Below are positions 1 to 10,980 of a stretch of 64,000 bases of DNA, in pieces. The translations under genes and the position numbers were made by a program. The stretch comes from Elymus sibiricus. Taxonomy: Eukaryota > Streptophyta > Magnoliopsida > Poales > Poaceae. The notes under the pieces are model-generated. The model ran no database searches. It worked only from the letters and a program-made list of their open reading frames with translations, and was not told the DNA's origin. Position 1 is the stretch's first letter, and each line of letters begins with the position of its first letter. The stretch covers positions 193,296,037-193,360,036 of the forward strand of contig CM077672.1 in assembly GCA_039707655.1 (NCBI GenBank), read 5' to 3'.

Positions 1-1220
1 CTTCGCCGGTGCATCCAAACCCCGTGATAAGATACGCTCTATCACATATAAGCCTCCATATATCTTCCTCAAAACAGCCACCATACCTACCTATTATGGC
101 ATTTCCATAGCTATTCTGAGATATATTGCCTTGCACCTTCCACCGTTCCCTCATATGACTTGTGTTCATTGTCATATTGCTTTGCATGATCATATAGAGC
201 TGACATGATATGTGTGGCACAACCACCGTTCATCATCATCATACATGTTACGCTAGATCATTGCACATCTTGGTACACTGCCAGAGGCGTTCATATAGAG
301 TCATTCTGTATAGTTTTTATTGAGTTGTGATATCGAGTTGTAAGTAAATAAAAGTGTGATGATCATCATTATTAGAGCATTGTCCCAGTGAGTAAAGGAT
401 GATGGAGACTATGATTCCCCCACAAGTCGGGATGAGACTCCGGACGAAAAATAAAAAAAGAGGCCAAAAAGAGCCCAACAAAAAAAAAGAAAATAAAAAT
501 AAAAATAAAAATGAGAGATAAAGAGAGAAGGGGCAATGTTACTATCCTTTTCCACACTTGTGCTTCAGAGTAGCACCTTGTTCTTCATATAGAGAGTCTC
601 CTATTTTGTCACTTTCATATACTAGTGGGAATTTTTTGTTATAGAACTTGGCTTGCATATTCCGATGACGAGCTTCCTCAAATGCCCGAGGTCTTCATGA
701 GCAAGCAAGCTGGATGCACACCCACTTAGTTTCTTTGGAGCTTTCATACACTTATAGCTCTTAGTGCATCCGTTGCATGGCAATCCCTACTCCTCGCATT
801 GATATCGATTGATGGACATCTCCATAGTCCGTTGATCCGCCGAGTTGATGCGAGACTTTCTTACTTTTTGACTTCTCCTATTGATCCCTACCACCACATT
901 CTATTCCACCTATAGTGCTATGTCCATGGCTCACGCTCATGTATTGCGTGAAGTTGAAAATGCTGAAGCGCGTTAGAAGTACGATCCAATTGCCTGGTTT
1001 AACACCGGGGTGATCATGATTTATATTTATGCGATGAAGGCGGAGTCATGCCATGCTAACATGATAAAATGAGTGGGGATAACATTCGTTAAGGATCGAA
1101 TATTTTGAAAGTTTAATGATTATGCTTATTATATTCATGGATATTATTATGTTGATATTGTTAATTCATCGTTTCTATATATTTATACCATAAAGAGATT
1201 ACATGATACACATGTTAGGT
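1..1220 (+). mobile_element. Athila-type gypsy 3' internal fragment (end of a first tandem-duplication unit)
   Basis: This stretch matches 11526-12745 at a constant offset of 11,525 with no indel. By eye I found one substitution (position 76). The sequence is the non-coding region that lies before the 3' LTR in Athila-lineage Triticeae elements, because the second copy runs on into a PPT and an LTR. It holds A-rich simple repeats near 470-515 and no credible ORF; the small ORF at 372-557 is low-complexity and recurs in the second copy. At 1218-1220 it switches abruptly into LARD internal sequence. Confidence 0.8.
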
Positions 1221-1391
1221 TGCATCTCTGTCCCAGCGGAGTGATGCCGAGGTACCTAGTGGTGTCAATCATTTGCAGGATTGATGCATAGGTATCGCAC
1301 CAATATTTTCTTTTCAGCCACGCCTATCGTTTCGGTGGTAGACATGTTTCTACCCCGGATCTGGCCATCCAACCCGCCACTTTGGCAACCC

Positions 1392-1790
1392 TTACTGGTC
1401 TTTTCTACCAGAAAAGGGCAATACCAGCAGCTCCTATCCTATCACCCATTCCCTGGACGAGTACGGTTCCCTTCCGTACGCTTGATGATGATGTGGTCGT
1501 GACATCCGTGTCTCGCTACATGACCACCAAGTACGTCCTCATCTCCGAGCCCGTCCAGATGCAACCGGTGCTGAGCCAGCACTTGGTGTAGCCCTGTTTA
1601 CACCAACCTTTCCACACGTTGATCCACTTTCATGCACACCGCCACAGCATATTAGATCGTAGTACCGGAGTTTCCTCGAGAATTGTGTGCTTAAGTAGGC
1701 ATGCATAGTGAGGTGAATACTTCTGAAATGTGATGTTGCTTGTATGTAATCTTAATGCTGTGTGTGCTTTTGTTTTAGTCGTTTCTTTTG
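1392..1790 (+). other. Segment present only in LARD copy 1
   Basis: Copy 2 jumps from the equivalent of about 1391 to about 1791, so either it has a deletion or copy 1 has an insertion. The segment contains an open frame ending at 1591 and a pyrimidine-rich stretch near 1740-1800 that resembles a splice acceptor region. I see no TSD or terminal repeats, so deletion from copy 2 is more likely. I do not recognise the encoded sequence. Confidence 0.55.
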
Positions 1791-2147
1791 CTTCTTTCTT
1801 TGGGCCTTTGGTGTTACCTTATTTTCCCCTTATGAAAGTTGCTCATCAACCGACACCGGACTCGAAGAATCAGTAAGGAATTCAAATATTTGGAAGCTCA
1901 TCTAAACATTATGGAATTCTCAGCCGACTGCATTATATTGAGAATATCTGGTTTGGATGCAAATGATATCCTAGACTGCCTATCATCATCAAGTTTACAT
2001 CAGTGTGCAACCATCACAATCATAATTAAACCAGAAGGCGATTTGTGTGCAAGACAACAATACAATTCCAGTGCAAGGAATATCAAGAGCATATATCTAT
2101 ATATGGCCTTCAGTCTGCATATCACAGAGAAGATTCTGATGTAAGCA

Positions 2148-2462
2148 ACCCAGGCTTTCTCCACAAGCTACCAGAGAAGCTTACGACGCAAGGCTCCTCA
2201 ATCTTCCTTGGTACGATATGTGGATAGCTTACAGTGTAAGATACTCAGTCTTCTTCGGTAAGCCAACGCAGAAAGCTTCCAGCATAAGGCACCGAATCTT
2301 CTTTAGTAAGCAACCAAGGGAAAAGCTTCTGAAGTACGGTACCCAGCCTTCTTCAGCACGCTATCTCGGCAAAAGCTTTGAGTGCAAGATATCCAGTCTT
2401 CCTCAGCATGCTACTCTTGATGGCTTCCAACACAAGCTATCCAGTCTTCGTCAGTACGGCAC
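2148..2462 (+). repeat. Degenerate tandem repeat, about 55-57 bp period, LARD copy 1
   Basis: A loose unit recurs about six times. It combines AGTCTTCNTCGGTAAGC-like sequence with an AGAAAGCTTC-like motif. The same array occurs in LARD copy 2 at about 9330-9644. It makes overlapping open frames without making a protein domain. Confidence 0.6.
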
Positions 2463-2944
2463 TACAAACAGTCATCGGCAGTGGTACAAGATATTACACA
2501 GTGATTTGGCAGCATATGGCAATGCATCCCAAGAATCAGATCCGCAACAGTTTGTCAGAAGCAAGAATCAGTCAACACACTAGTGTCTGCCTCGGGAATC
2601 ACATGCTTAGATACACATGCTTCCATATATATTGTGAACATGCTGCCACAGTCATGCCAGTCACTCGTACGATGGTGCAAGCACGGTGAGAATCCGACAA
2701 CCACAGGAAGAGGAAGAAAACCAGTATACACCTCAGTGTGATGCAATGTCTGACAAGCGATGAAGTAAGACAGTGTTGGGCAACAATCTTGACAATGAAT
2801 ATCAAGGCCAGCTTCCTCTCAACCGACAAAGTGATATCATTAGCCTCTGTCACTGTCATGCATGATTGACAACAACAATGAGCTCTATACAAGTAACGGT
2901 CAACCTGGTATATGATCATGATGAACCCTTGCTGGTAACGGCAC

Positions 2945-3190
2945 CACGCCTGGGGTTTGAGCTGCTTTTGGCCGTCCAGGTTGGATGCCGATTTTATATT
3001 TCTCTTTTCAACAACTGGCCCGTGTTCTGAGCTGCTTTTCGGCCGTCTCGGGCAGCTGTTGAGTTTCTTTTTGTAGCAGCGACCCTCTGCCCTGAGCTGT
3101 TTTTCGGCCGTCTTAGGGAACTGCTGCATTCTTCTTATCAACACTGTCTCATGCTCTGAGCTGCTTTTCAGCCGTCCTGAGCCATGGTTG
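2945..3190 (+). repeat. Four degenerate repeats of about 80 bp carrying a GAGCTGCTTTTCGGCCGTC core
   Basis: The core GAGCTGCTTTT(C)GGCCGTC recurs at about 2958, 3029, 3091 and 3158 with less conserved spacers. The array is kept in LARD copy 2 (about 10137-10375). Because the internal domain is non-coding, conserved spaced cores are candidates for RNA structure or cis-acting packaging signals; that role is inference. Confidence 0.6.
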
Positions 3191-4110
3191 AGTTATTTCA
3201 GTAATGTCCCAGATCTGAGTTGTAAAGACCGTTCTGGTGGCTACTGATTTATTTGCCGATTTCATGCAATGGTTCGGATGATCATTGCCCTACAGTTAAA
3301 GCTCGAGAAATGATAAACTTGCCAGTTAAACGTTGCTGCCCTGCCTGAGGATAAGGATAAGGTATGATTGTTGGAATATTGCACCTGACAGCACCTATGG
3401 TCACACGAAGAATTAAAGATATTTAAGACCAAGTTCTTTCAGCAAAGGATTCAGAAAAATAAAACAATAATGAAGAAACAAGACCGGCAATACAGGTATG
3501 ATAATCAGTGCAGGAACAACATGGTACGGATACCCAAGGCAGTCTGATTCCGTATTGATCATCATGAACACACACCCAAGGGGTCTACTCTGTTTGTAAG
3601 GACCTCATATCAAGGTGACAGTCAAATCATCGGTACGGATTCGAGACAGTGTAACCAGCCAAGGTAATTCAGAACTACCTTCAAGCAGTCAGACTCTGCC
3701 AAGAGAACGGTTATGATTCTCAGCATTGTTTTGAACCCGGAGGATATGCACCTACTTGAGTAACCCGAGGCAATGATTAACTGCTTCATGTCCATCGAGG
3801 AAATTTATGCACAACTCCATTGATACTATCAGTGTTGGATAAAAGAATGTCACGTCTATCACTCCCGGACTGATAACAACAGATAAGCCAGCAGACATAA
3901 AAGAAAGTCAGAGTAAGGATGAAAAGATGAAGGAAGATCTGCCAGAATACGGCTACGGTGAAGCAAACCACCCCAGAGCAAGTCAGGCAGTCAGATGAAA
4001 TTCAGAGGGAACATCAAGGAAAAGGATACCCTAGTTGGAAACGGTTTCCTTAAGTCAGAATATTCATACCTGTTCCCTGAGCAACCAAATCTCGAGGACG
4101 AGATTTATCG

Positions 4111-4125
4111 TAAGGGGGGTAGGTT
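4111..4125 (+). other. Polypurine tract of LARD copy 1
   Basis: The purine-rich run TAAGGGGGGTAGGTT abuts the TGTAACACCCC start of the LTR, as expected for the plus-strand primer of a plus-oriented Ty3/gypsy-type element. Confidence 0.85.
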
Positions 4126-5815
4126 TGTAACACCCCGATTTTTGGCCCTTTCTTTTTCTTTTGGATTTCTTCGAATTTTTATTTGGAATTTCTTTTTCTG
4201 TGGCTATGTGGTCTTGAAACCTGGGAAGATCTTCTCTCCTGCCACTTCCAAGTGGCTTGTCACTCTCAAATCTATCCCAAGGCCATGTCATTTCCATCTT
4301 AGCCCAACTCCAATATTTATTTCTTGGGAATATTCCTTTTTCTATTAAAGGAATAACCCTGTTTGCCCTAGGTTGTGAAGCAACCTATATTTCTGCCGTT
4401 CCTAAAATTCCCACAAAATTCTCATAAATCCTTTGGATCATATCTTCCACAAATATGCCAAAACCCATCCTTGCCTAGTCCAAAAATAATTCAGGAATAT
4501 TCATTTTCCATTCTGTCCAGAATGGCACTTTGTGAAGGAAGTGCTATTTATATTTTCTTGATTGCCCTCAAAAATTTTGGGCACTCTTTCCTATCCAAAT
4601 TATTGCCACATGCCAAAATTCAACTCCATTTGCCTAGTAAATCTTCCTCAGAAAATTCCCAAAGTTTCTGACCAGAGAGAAGCTTTGTGAAGGAAGTACT
4701 ATCTAGGCTTATCCAAATGAGTTGAAATTTTGAGAGATCATTTATATGATCAAATAATGACTCTCCATCAAATTTCACCTCCATCCAACAATCTATGTGA
4801 GCACACCTTCAAATCTTGGTTTCTGGTCACAATTTCAGTTTGTGAAGCAACTATAACTTATATTGTTTCAAAAAATTCTGAAATTAATCCAGGACCTAAG
4901 TATACCTATATCATTTGAGCATGCCAAAACTCACATTATTTTGCCAAGCCATTTGATCCACAAAATTGCCCCAAGTTTCTGTCCAGTATGGATCATTGTG
5001 AAGGAAGCACCATTTATATTTATCCAAATTGGATGAAATTTTTATGGTACCTTCATATGCCCAAATAATCATCCTCCACCAATTTTCAGCCCAATCCAAG
5101 CATCTATGTGAGTGCTACTTCCTGATCTAAATTCTGGCCAATTTTTGCAGTTGTAAAGCAACTGCACTCAAACCTTGTCCAAATGACCTCATAATTCACA
5201 GGATCATAGTCCTTCCTACCCTAAACCCCTGAGACATTCTGGTTAGCCCTTACCCCATCTCATTTGATCACTACTTCATGCTTAAGTTTGCAACAGCAAA
5301 GTTCAGTCGATCCCTCCCATCAACCCACAGTGCGTTTCTACGATCCATCACTTTAGAGAGGTCCCACTTAAGAGAGACTACACGCTAGACATCCTGTGGA
5401 TGACCAAAGCGCACCACGTGCGCCTGTGCACGCGGTGACCACGCGGTCTGGCACGCCGAAAGCGTTCTCTGGACTTCGGGTCCCTCTGTCGCCGCCCAAA
5501 TGCCGTTCTCGCGACACCTCGCCTTGCCCCAGTCCTTCCCCAGCTCGCCCTCGAATCTCTGGTTTGCCCTCCCCCGCTAGGAGCTCGCCGGACCGAGCCA
5601 AAGCTTGGGTGCACGCGGGAACAGTGGCCGCGCGTGCCTGACTGCCCCGTCCGCGCGTGCCCTGCCTCCCTTGCTTTCCCGCGCCCTGGCCCGCTTCTCA
5701 GTCTCTTCCCCCTCCGCCGTCCAAGCCCTCTGTTACAGCCGCTTGTGCTTGGCTCTTTGCCGGCGCTTGCCCATCTGGTCGTGCCAGCAACCGGCCCGAG
5801 TCCCTCCTCCCCCAC

Positions 5816-5825
5816 TTATTTAAGG
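5816..5825 (+). promoter_or_regulatory. TATA-like box in the GC-rich LTR section
   Basis: TTATTTAAGG follows a GC-rich tract and is itself followed by a C-rich, leader-like stretch. It is a plausible LTR core promoter. A second candidate, CTTAAATAGC, lies near 6494. The choice between them cannot be made from sequence. Confidence 0.35.
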
Positions 5826-6355
5826 CCACCCCGAGCCCTCCCGACCGCACCAACCTCCTCTCCTCCACCCCAGCAGCCTCCCCAACCACTCGCCGGAGCT
5901 CGAGGAACCCTCCCCGCCCGCCATAGCCGCCATGGCAGCCGTTCGGTTGTGCTCAAATTGGAGCAATGCCGGCCTCCCCTCTCCTTCCTACCACCACCTA
6001 GGACCTCCCCTATCCACCACGCGGAGCCGCTCCACCCTTCCCCTAGTCCTCTGGTGCCCCAAGGCCGCGAGCCCCACCGGTGTCCGACGCCATGTCCGCC
6101 GCGGCCGAAGCCCTACTCGCTACAGCGCTTCCCGGCGAGCATGAAGCGGCCAGGCCGGTGCAGCTCGATCCCCTGAACACGACGGTGTGCCGCACGCCTC
6201 GAGTGGTGGCCTACATCGCCGGCGGTCGCCGTCGGGGTGCGCCACTGTCCTCGGCCGGGCGCGCGTGAAGGGAGGAGGAAGAAGATGACCTGCCCCTGGG
6301 CCCCACGCGTCGGTCTCACAAGTTGACCCAGCACCCGGGCCCGCGCAGAGTAAGT

Positions 6356-6432
6356 GAAAGCGTATTCTCTGGAGTACGTTTTCTACTTATGAAAGCGTAC
6401 TTTGCTGTTACTTCGTCTGAGAATACGCTTTC
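6356..6432. repeat. Inverted repeat with 14-bp perfect arms in the LARD LTR
   Basis: GAAAGCGTATTCTC at 6356-6369 is the exact reverse complement of 6419-6432. Nested inside, GTACGTTTTC (6374-6383) faces GAAAGCGTAC (6391-6400) with one mismatch, so the whole can fold into one hairpin. Related GAAGGCGTATTTC follows near 6440. Confidence 0.7.
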
Positions 6433-8045
6433 TATATGCAGAAGGCGTATTTCAGCAAAGGCGCTTTCAGTTTAAACCCGGCCGGCCGAAACTCTTAAAT
6501 AGCGGGCGTTCGTTGGTTAAGCACAGAAAAGCTCAGTTTTTATTTGTTTTCTGACTAACGAACGAACGTCCGTAACTTTTCAACCGAGACTCCGATTCAG
6601 GTGATTCCAACGCCCACGATCTCAGTTCGTCGAGCCCGTTCCGATGGTATCATTTTCATGAGGTTGTCACACTGTGAAAATGACCATTTTGCCCTTGCCC
6701 TTAAAACAGCTCCGCCGAGAGGGAAACTTTTCCGACGATTCTTTCCGCGAGTTCATCGCACCTCTCCCCGATGGTTCCTCCTTCCCCAGGCAAGCCACAA
6801 CAACCACTTGCATGATGGCATTGCAGTATCCATGGTTTCCACTTGAATATTTAATAATTTTTTGCGCATTTAATTATTTTGTGAATGCTTCGAATATGCC
6901 TGTGAATCCATGCTCATTGCTTATGCCATGTTCATTTTCATCTAGTAAGTGTTTTGATTAATTGCTAAGGATATTCTTATCATGTTGTATTCTTGTACTC
7001 TTTTTAGATGCTAGTAATAATGATATGCTTATAGGGATCATTATGGTTTGATATGAAAATACTTGTGATATTCGTGATCACCGTTATGCTATGTTCATTT
7101 GCATCCCGTAGAATAAATGATTCATCATTATTGATGTTATGTTGTTAAATGATTATGTTGCCCATCCATGGTTACACTGGTATCATGTTCATATGCATTG
7201 GCCTCTCATCATGTTATTTTGTTATGACTCAGCTCATCACCATTTAAGTTGAACCTGACATTAATCGAACTTGAACAAATCTGTTGGCTGACTCATGGTG
7301 CCGCCGAATCGAGCTAACCAGTGCAACCACACTTGCCTTATGGGGGGCCCTAATGCGGTCTATTGTCATGCCTCTCCCCGGTGCCTCATACTAGGGAAGG
7401 TTATGTGCGCGCGCTACCCTGATCAGGTAGGCGGCCATAAGCCTTGAGTACCCAGTTTTGGTTTTGAGCTCAGGTCCCCGTTTGGGACAGTTTTGGTTTG
7501 GCCACGATGGTGGCAGCCACAGAGGTGGCGGATGTCACGAGTTGGCATCGGGGTAACCCAGGACATAGCCCAAAGGGGAGTTTGTCGGAGTGGCCGGGAG
7601 AGTGTCATGCAATAGACTGGTTTTGTCGGAACATCGTTGGTCCACCCGAATGGGAGCACGAGGCCATGAGTTCCGTGGTGTGGGTACAGTGTACTAACCT
7701 CTGCAGAGTGTATAATATATCGATAGCCGCGTCCTCGGTCATGGACACAGTTCGTAGTAGGTCACACTACGGGTCAACAGTAATAATAATCTGAATAATA
7801 ACAACCCCGGTTTGATGAGAAAAGAAGTTGGTTGATCTTTATGTGATCATGAGAGGATCACGATGGTATCGTGGATACCGATGTTGGTTGATTATGAGGT
7901 GATCGAGTGATGATCACAATGGTAAGTTTGTGATTACAAAATGACCTCCGAGCAGAGTAAGTTGGTCTATGAGACCTTAAATATCGACCCCCGTGCATGC
8001 TAGTGCTAGTATCATCATGTTCATATCATGAATTATATGTACATG

Positions 8046-8096
8046 CCATGCTCATGTTGTTGCCATGCTCATGTTGTTGCCATGCTCATGTTGTTC
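8046..8096 (+). repeat. Three tandem copies of a 17-bp unit
   Basis: CCATGCTCATGTTGTTG is repeated three times head to tail within the LTR; the last copy has one change. Confidence 0.9.
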
Positions 8097-8563
8097 TAGT
8101 AGTATCGCGTTCATCTTGGATAATTAACATGTAAATGCCATGCTATTGTATGTCTTGATTGCTTTGGTTGCTGTGAGCTTGCGAGTACATTCAAAGTACT
8201 CACCTGGCGTGTCATGCCAGATTGCAGGTGATGCCGTGTTTGCTTGTTTGTCGAGGATCCCGAGGTTGCGCCCTAGGATACGTCACAGCCAGAGTCCCTG
8301 CGGAATGGAGTTCATCACCGTCGTCGTTGTTCCGCTGTTAGGATTTATTCCGCTTCGAGATGTCTCGCTGCTAGCATAGAGCTATCTAAGCAGGTGAAGT
8401 GTCGCCGTGCCCCTGTAACCTTCATGCCTTCAGAACCTTTGTACCCGTGTTATTTGTAATAAAGAGCTGATTTGTTCTATGCCAAGCAGTGCCGTATTCC
8501 AGAAGACTTGATCTCTGGGCTGGAATACGGGGTGTTCCGGTCTCTCTGAGCCGGGGTGCCACA

Positions 8564-10980
8564 ACGATTGGTATCAGAGCACGATTGGCTGTAGGATGCC
8601 CTAGTCAGCGCGACCGTTAGAAACCGGTAGTTCAGAGTCTAGCTTGCTTGTTGCATTTGGCTGTTGCATCTGTTTGCTGCACAACATGCATATAGACTTG
8701 TTATCTTGTCACTAATGGTTGATCTTGTGAGTGTAGGTGGCATCGGTTTCGATCCACAACTTGCACCCTCCAGCCTTGCATACTTGCTCGTTGGTGTTTG
8801 GTTGCATCTCTGTCCCAGCGGAGTGATGCCGAGGTACCTAGTGGTGTCAATCATTTGCTGGATTGATGCATAGGTATCGCACCAATATTTTCTTTTCAGC
8901 CACGCCTATCGTTTCGGTGGTAGACATGTTTCTACCCCGGATCTGGCCATCCAACCCGCCACTTTGGCAACCCATCTTTCTTTGGGCCTTCGGTGTTACC
9001 TTATTTTCCCCTTATGAAAGTTGCTCATCAACTGACACCGGACTCGAAGAATCAGTAAGGAATTCAAATATTTGGAAGCTCATCTAAACATTATGGAATT
9101 CTCAGCCGACTGCATTATATTGAGAATATCTGGTTTGGATGCAAATGATATCCTAGACTGCCTATCAGCATCAAGTTTACATCAGTGTGCAACCATCACA
9201 ATCATAATTAAACCAGAAGACGATTTGTGTGCAAGACAACAATACAATTCCAGTGCAAGGAATATCAAGAGCATATATCTATATATGGCCTTCAGTCTGC
9301 ATATCACAGAGAAGCTTCTGATGTAAGCAACCCAGGCTTTCTCTGCAAGCTACCAGAGAAGCTTACGATGCAAGGCTCCTCAATCTTCCTTGGTACGATA
9401 TGTGGATAGCTTACAGTGTAAGATACTCAGTCTTCTTCGGTAAGCCAACGCAGAAAGCTTCCAGCATAAGGCACCGAATCTTCTTCAGTAAGCAACCAAG
9501 GGAAAAGCTTCTGAAGTACGGTACCCAGCCTTCTTTAGCACGCTATCCCGGCAAAAGCTTCGAGTGCAAGATATCCAGTCTTCCTCAGCATGCTACTCTC
9601 GATGGCTTCCAACACAAGCTATCCAGTCTTCGTCAGTACGGCACTACAAACAGTCATCGGCAGTGGTACAAGATATTACACAGTGATTTGGCAGCATATG
9701 GCAATGCATCCCAAGAATCAGATCCGCAACAGTTTGTCAGAAGCAAGAATTAGTCAACACACAAGTGTCTGCCTCGGGAATCACATGCTTAGATACACAT
9801 GCTTCCATATATATTGTGAACATGCTGCCATAGTCATGCCAGTCACTCGTACGATGGTGCAAGCACGGTGAGAATCCGACAACCACAGGAAGAGGAGGAA
9901 AACCAGTATACACCTCAGTGTGATGCAATGTCTGACAGGCCATGAAGTAAGACAATGTTGGGGCAACAATCTTGACAATGAATATCAAGGCCAGCTTCCT
10001 CTCAACCAACAAAGTGATATCATTAGCCTCTGTCACTGTCATGCATGATTGACCACAACAATGAGCTCTATACAAGTAACGGTGAACCTGGTATATGATC
10101 ATGATGAACCCTTGCTGGTAACGGCACCACGCCTGGGGTCTGAGCTGCTTTTGGCCGTCCAGGGTGGATGCCGATTTTATATTTCTCTTTTCAACAACTG
10201 GCCCGTGTTCTGAGCTGCTTTTCGGCCGTCTCGGGCAGCTATTGAGTTTCTTTTTGTAGCAGTGACCCTCTGCCCTGAGCTGTTTTTCGGCCGTCTTAGG
10301 GAACTGCTACATTCTTCTTATCAACACTGTCTCATGCTCTGAGCTGCTTTTCAGCCGTCGTGAGCCATGGTTGAGTTATTTCGGTAATGTCCCAGATCTG
10401 AGTTGTAAAGACCGTTTTGGTGGCTACTGATTTATTTGCCGATTTCATGCAAAGGTTCGGATGATCATTGCCCTACAGTTAAAGCTCGAGAAAGGATAAA
10501 CTTGCCAGTTAAACGTTGCTGCCCTGCCTGAGGATAAGGATAAGGTATGATTGTTGGAATATTGCACCTGACAACATCTATGGTCACACGAAGAATTAAA
10601 GATATTTAAGACCAAGTTCTTTCAGCAAAGGATTCAGAAAAAGAAAACAATAATGAAGAAACAAGACCGGCAATACATGTATGATAATCAGTGCAGGAAC
10701 AACACGGTACGGATACCCAAGACAGTCTGATTCCGTATTGATCATCATGAACACACACCCAAGGGGTCTACTCTGTTTGTAAGGACCTCATATCAAGGTG
10801 ACAGTCGAATCATCGGTATGGATTCGAGACAGTGGAGCCAGCCAAGGTAATTCAGAACTACCTTCAAGCAGTCAAACTCTGCCAAGAGAACGGTTATGAT
10901 TCTCAGCATTGTTTTGAACCCGGAGGATATGCACCTACTTGAGTAACCCGAGGCAATGATTAAATGCTTCATGTCCATCG
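8564..10980 (+). mobile_element. LARD internal domain, copy 2 (3' truncated)
   Basis: It starts directly after the 4.4-kb LTR with a PBS, so 8564-8799 supplies the 5' untranslated part that copy 1 lacks. From 8800 it matches copy 1. It stops at 10980, where Athila-type sequence begins, and lacks the PPT end. Combining the two copies, a full internal domain would be about 3.1 kb. No gag or pol was seen. Confidence 0.7.
8569..8580 (+). other. Primer binding site (initiator tRNA-Met type) of LARD copy 2
   Basis: TGGTATCAGAGC, preceded by a T, is the standard plant initiator tRNA-Met PBS. It lies five bases after the LTR end. Confidence 0.9.

Larger units (their letters stand above)
1218..4125 (+). 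mobile_element. LARD internal domain, copy 1 (non-coding)
   Basis: This is the 3' portion of the internal domain of a large retrotransposon derivative. It ends in a PPT immediately before the 4.4-kb LTR. Positions 1218-3797 are homologous to 8800-10980 (roughly 98% identical where compared), except that copy 1 has about 400 bp (1392-1790) missing from copy 2. No gag or pol domain is recognisable on either strand; the ORFs of 60-180 codons overlap in several frames and look fortuitous. A long LTR around a non-coding internal domain of about 3 kb fits the LARD (Sukkula-like) class of barley and relatives; the family name is from memory and should be confirmed. Confidence 0.7.
4126..8563 (+). 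mobile_element. 4.4-kb LTR of LARD (Sukkula-like), shared by two internal domains
   Basis: The LTR begins TGTAACACCCC and ends GGGGTGCCACA, a near-inverted TG...CA pair. A PPT precedes it and a PBS follows it five bases later, so it is both the 3' LTR of copy 1 and the 5' LTR of copy 2. Its 4,438 bp hold an AT-rich first part, a GC-rich middle (about 5380-6330) whose overlapping ORFs look fortuitous, an inverted repeat (6356-6432), an AT-rich part, and a likely polyadenylation region near 8440-8480. The length is characteristic of LARDs and some Tekay-lineage gypsy elements. Confidence 0.8.

Noticed and set aside
2599..3144. 181-codon minus-strand ORF in the LARD
   Set aside because: It runs through the degenerate repeat cores and is not kept as one frame in copy 2, where frames break up.
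2945..3190. GC-rich cores next to T runs read as bacterial-type terminators
   Set aside because: The context is a plant retroelement; the repeats lack consistent stems followed by T tracts.
5368..6334. Overlapping ORFs on both strands in GC-rich DNA, one of 180 codons
   Set aside because: They lie within the LARD LTR, overlap in all frames, are Pro/Arg/Ala-rich and show no domain; high GC alone explains them.
8140..8379. 79-codon ORF in the LARD LTR
   Set aside because: Short, within the LTR, no recognisable motif.
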